A stretch of DNA of 13,018 bases from Elusimicrobiota bacterium (GTDB lineage: Bacteria > Elusimicrobiota > Elusimicrobia > Elusimicrobiales > UBA9959): the NCBI GenBank assembly GCA_030637365.1, contig DAOWGR010000114.1, positions 1-13,018 on the forward strand. Direction: 5' to 3'. This document shows positions 12,337 to 13,018 of the stretch, piece by piece. The first letter of the stretch is position 1. Each line of letters starts with the position of its first letter. The notes under the pieces were generated by a model that was not told the DNA's origin, did no database searches, and worked only from the letters and a program-made list of their open reading frames with translations. The position numbers and the translations under genes were made by a program.

Positions 12337-13018
12337 GAAAAACAAAAATTGAATGGACGGAATCTACATGGAACCCCGTAACAGGGTGCACTAAAATTAG
12401 TGATGGTTGCCTAAACTGCTATGCGGAAAGAATGGCAAAACGATTAAAGGCTATGGGACAGCCAAACTATAAGAACGGTTTTGAACTGGCAATTCATCCC
12501 AATTCTTTACAATTGCCTTTGCGTTGGAAAAAACCACAAATGATTTTTGTGAATTCAATGAGTGATTTATTTCATAAAAAAGTGCCGATAACATATGTTA
12601 AAAAAGTTTTTGGTGTTATGAATTTGGTGGACTGGCATACTTTTCAGGTGCTAACAAAACGAGCCGACCGCCTTTTAAAATTGAATTCAAAATTAAATTG
12701 GGCAAAAAACATTTGGATGGGTGTTAGCGTGGAGAATAAAGATTGTTTAAATCGCATAGATGATTTGAGGCTTACTGATGCAAAAACCAAATTTATTTCT
12801 TTTGAGCCTTTGCTCGGTCCTTTGCCTAAAATAAATCTTAAAGGAATTGATTGGGTTATAATAGGCGGAGAATCCGGCCCCGGAGCCAGACCCATGAACC
12901 CCAAATGGGTTACTAATCTTAGAGATCAATGCCTAAAACAGAAAGTTCCATTTTTCTTCAAGCAATGGGGCGGCGTTAATAAAAAGAAAACCGGCCGCTT
13001 GCTAAATGGCCGCACATG
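12333..13018 (+). CDS. DUF5131 (phage Gp37/Gp68, three-Cys motif) protein, cut by window end
   Basis: The first 228 codons are present; the gene runs off the right edge. The N-terminus KIEWTESTWNPVTGC is the family hallmark, followed by C19-x6-C26-x2-C29 (GCTKISDGCLNCYAERM), a three-cysteine cluster suggesting an Fe-S centre. Later signatures are FVNSMSDLFH at 72-81, VLTKRADRL at 106-114, WMGVSVEN at 128-135, FEPLLGPL at 157-164 and VIIGGESGPGARPM at 175-188, with FFFKQWGG at 207-214. The layout resembles a TIM-barrel radical-SAM-like enzyme, though the activity is not established. Family members reach about 240-260 residues, so little is missing. The ATG overlaps the DUF5677 TGA and has no ribosome site, so the two are coupled. 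In other genomes this family often has a TcmP (three-Cys-motif partner) neighbour, which would lie downstream. Confidence 0.9.
   Translation, partial: MRKTKIEWTESTWNPVTGCTKISDGCLNCYAERMAKRLKAMGQPNYKNGFELAIHPNSLQLPLRWKKPQMIFVNSMSDLFHKKVPITYVKKVFGVMNLVDWHTFQVLTKRADRLLKLNSKLNWAKNIWMGVSVENKDCLNRIDDLRLTDAKTKFISFEPLLGPLPKINLKGIDWVIIGGESGPGARPMNPKWVTNLRDQCLKQKVPFFFKQWGGVNKKKTGRLLNGRT

Overview
The window looks like the chromosome of a Gram-negative bacterium of moderate to low GC (judged by eye, not counted). The evidence for an outer membrane is a DUF5916-type beta-barrel protein, several Sec signal peptides, a lipoprotein and a DUF4105 (Lnb-like) periplasmic protein. The standard genetic code fits: both TGA and TAA act as stops. 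The mix of families (DUF5916, DUF3015-DUF4105, DUF2089 with SHOCT-like partners, prohibitin, Soj-type ParA) would suit Elusimicrobiota, Omnitrophota or a similar deep-branching phylum, but nothing here fixes the taxonomy.

Layout. (1) Positions 1-3150, minus strand: a chromosomal ParA/Soj gene, preceded by a large CBM9-like/DUF5916 outer-membrane protein. A parS-like palindrome, AGTTTTCACGTGAAAACT, lies between them, and an identical copy lies 2.7 kb away. Together they suggest a ParABS region, usually near the replication origin; parB is not in the window. (2) Positions 3204-4502, minus strand: a small operon of a DUF2089 zinc-ribbon/HTH regulator, a YvlB-like protein and a two-helix LiaF-like membrane protein. 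All three carry the same short SHOCT-like helical hairpin. A near-consensus sigma-70 promoter drives it, placed so that the regulator has no ordinary start codon downstream. (3) Positions 4533-5511, minus strand: a prohibitin/SPFH protein followed by a strong terminator. (4) Positions 5604-8810, minus strand: a tight envelope operon of a secreted DUF3015 protein, a DUF4105/Lnb-like protein with a beta-rich C-terminal half, and an alpha/beta-hydrolase lipoprotein. (5) Positions 9083-9799: a small excisionase/BldC-like HTH gene on the minus strand, facing away from dut. The 447-base gap between them holds three clusters of a GTTAAC motif repeated at 10-base steps; one cluster sits on the HTH gene's own candidate promoter. 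(6) Positions 9800-11385, plus strand: dUTPase, then an NAD-dependent epimerase-like protein. (7) Positions 11427-13018, plus strand: an accessory segment. It begins with the orphaned C-terminal tail of a type IIG/N6-adenine DNA methyltransferase, overlaps a DUF5677 gene, and continues through an ATGA overlap into a DUF5131 (phage Gp37/Gp68, three-Cys motif) gene cut by the window end.

The best leads are the phased GTTAAC arrays with their HTH gene, the DUF5677-DUF5131 pair beside a broken restriction-modification gene, the Lnb-like operon, and the regulator gene with no conventional start codon. None is shown to be a new system from sequence alone.
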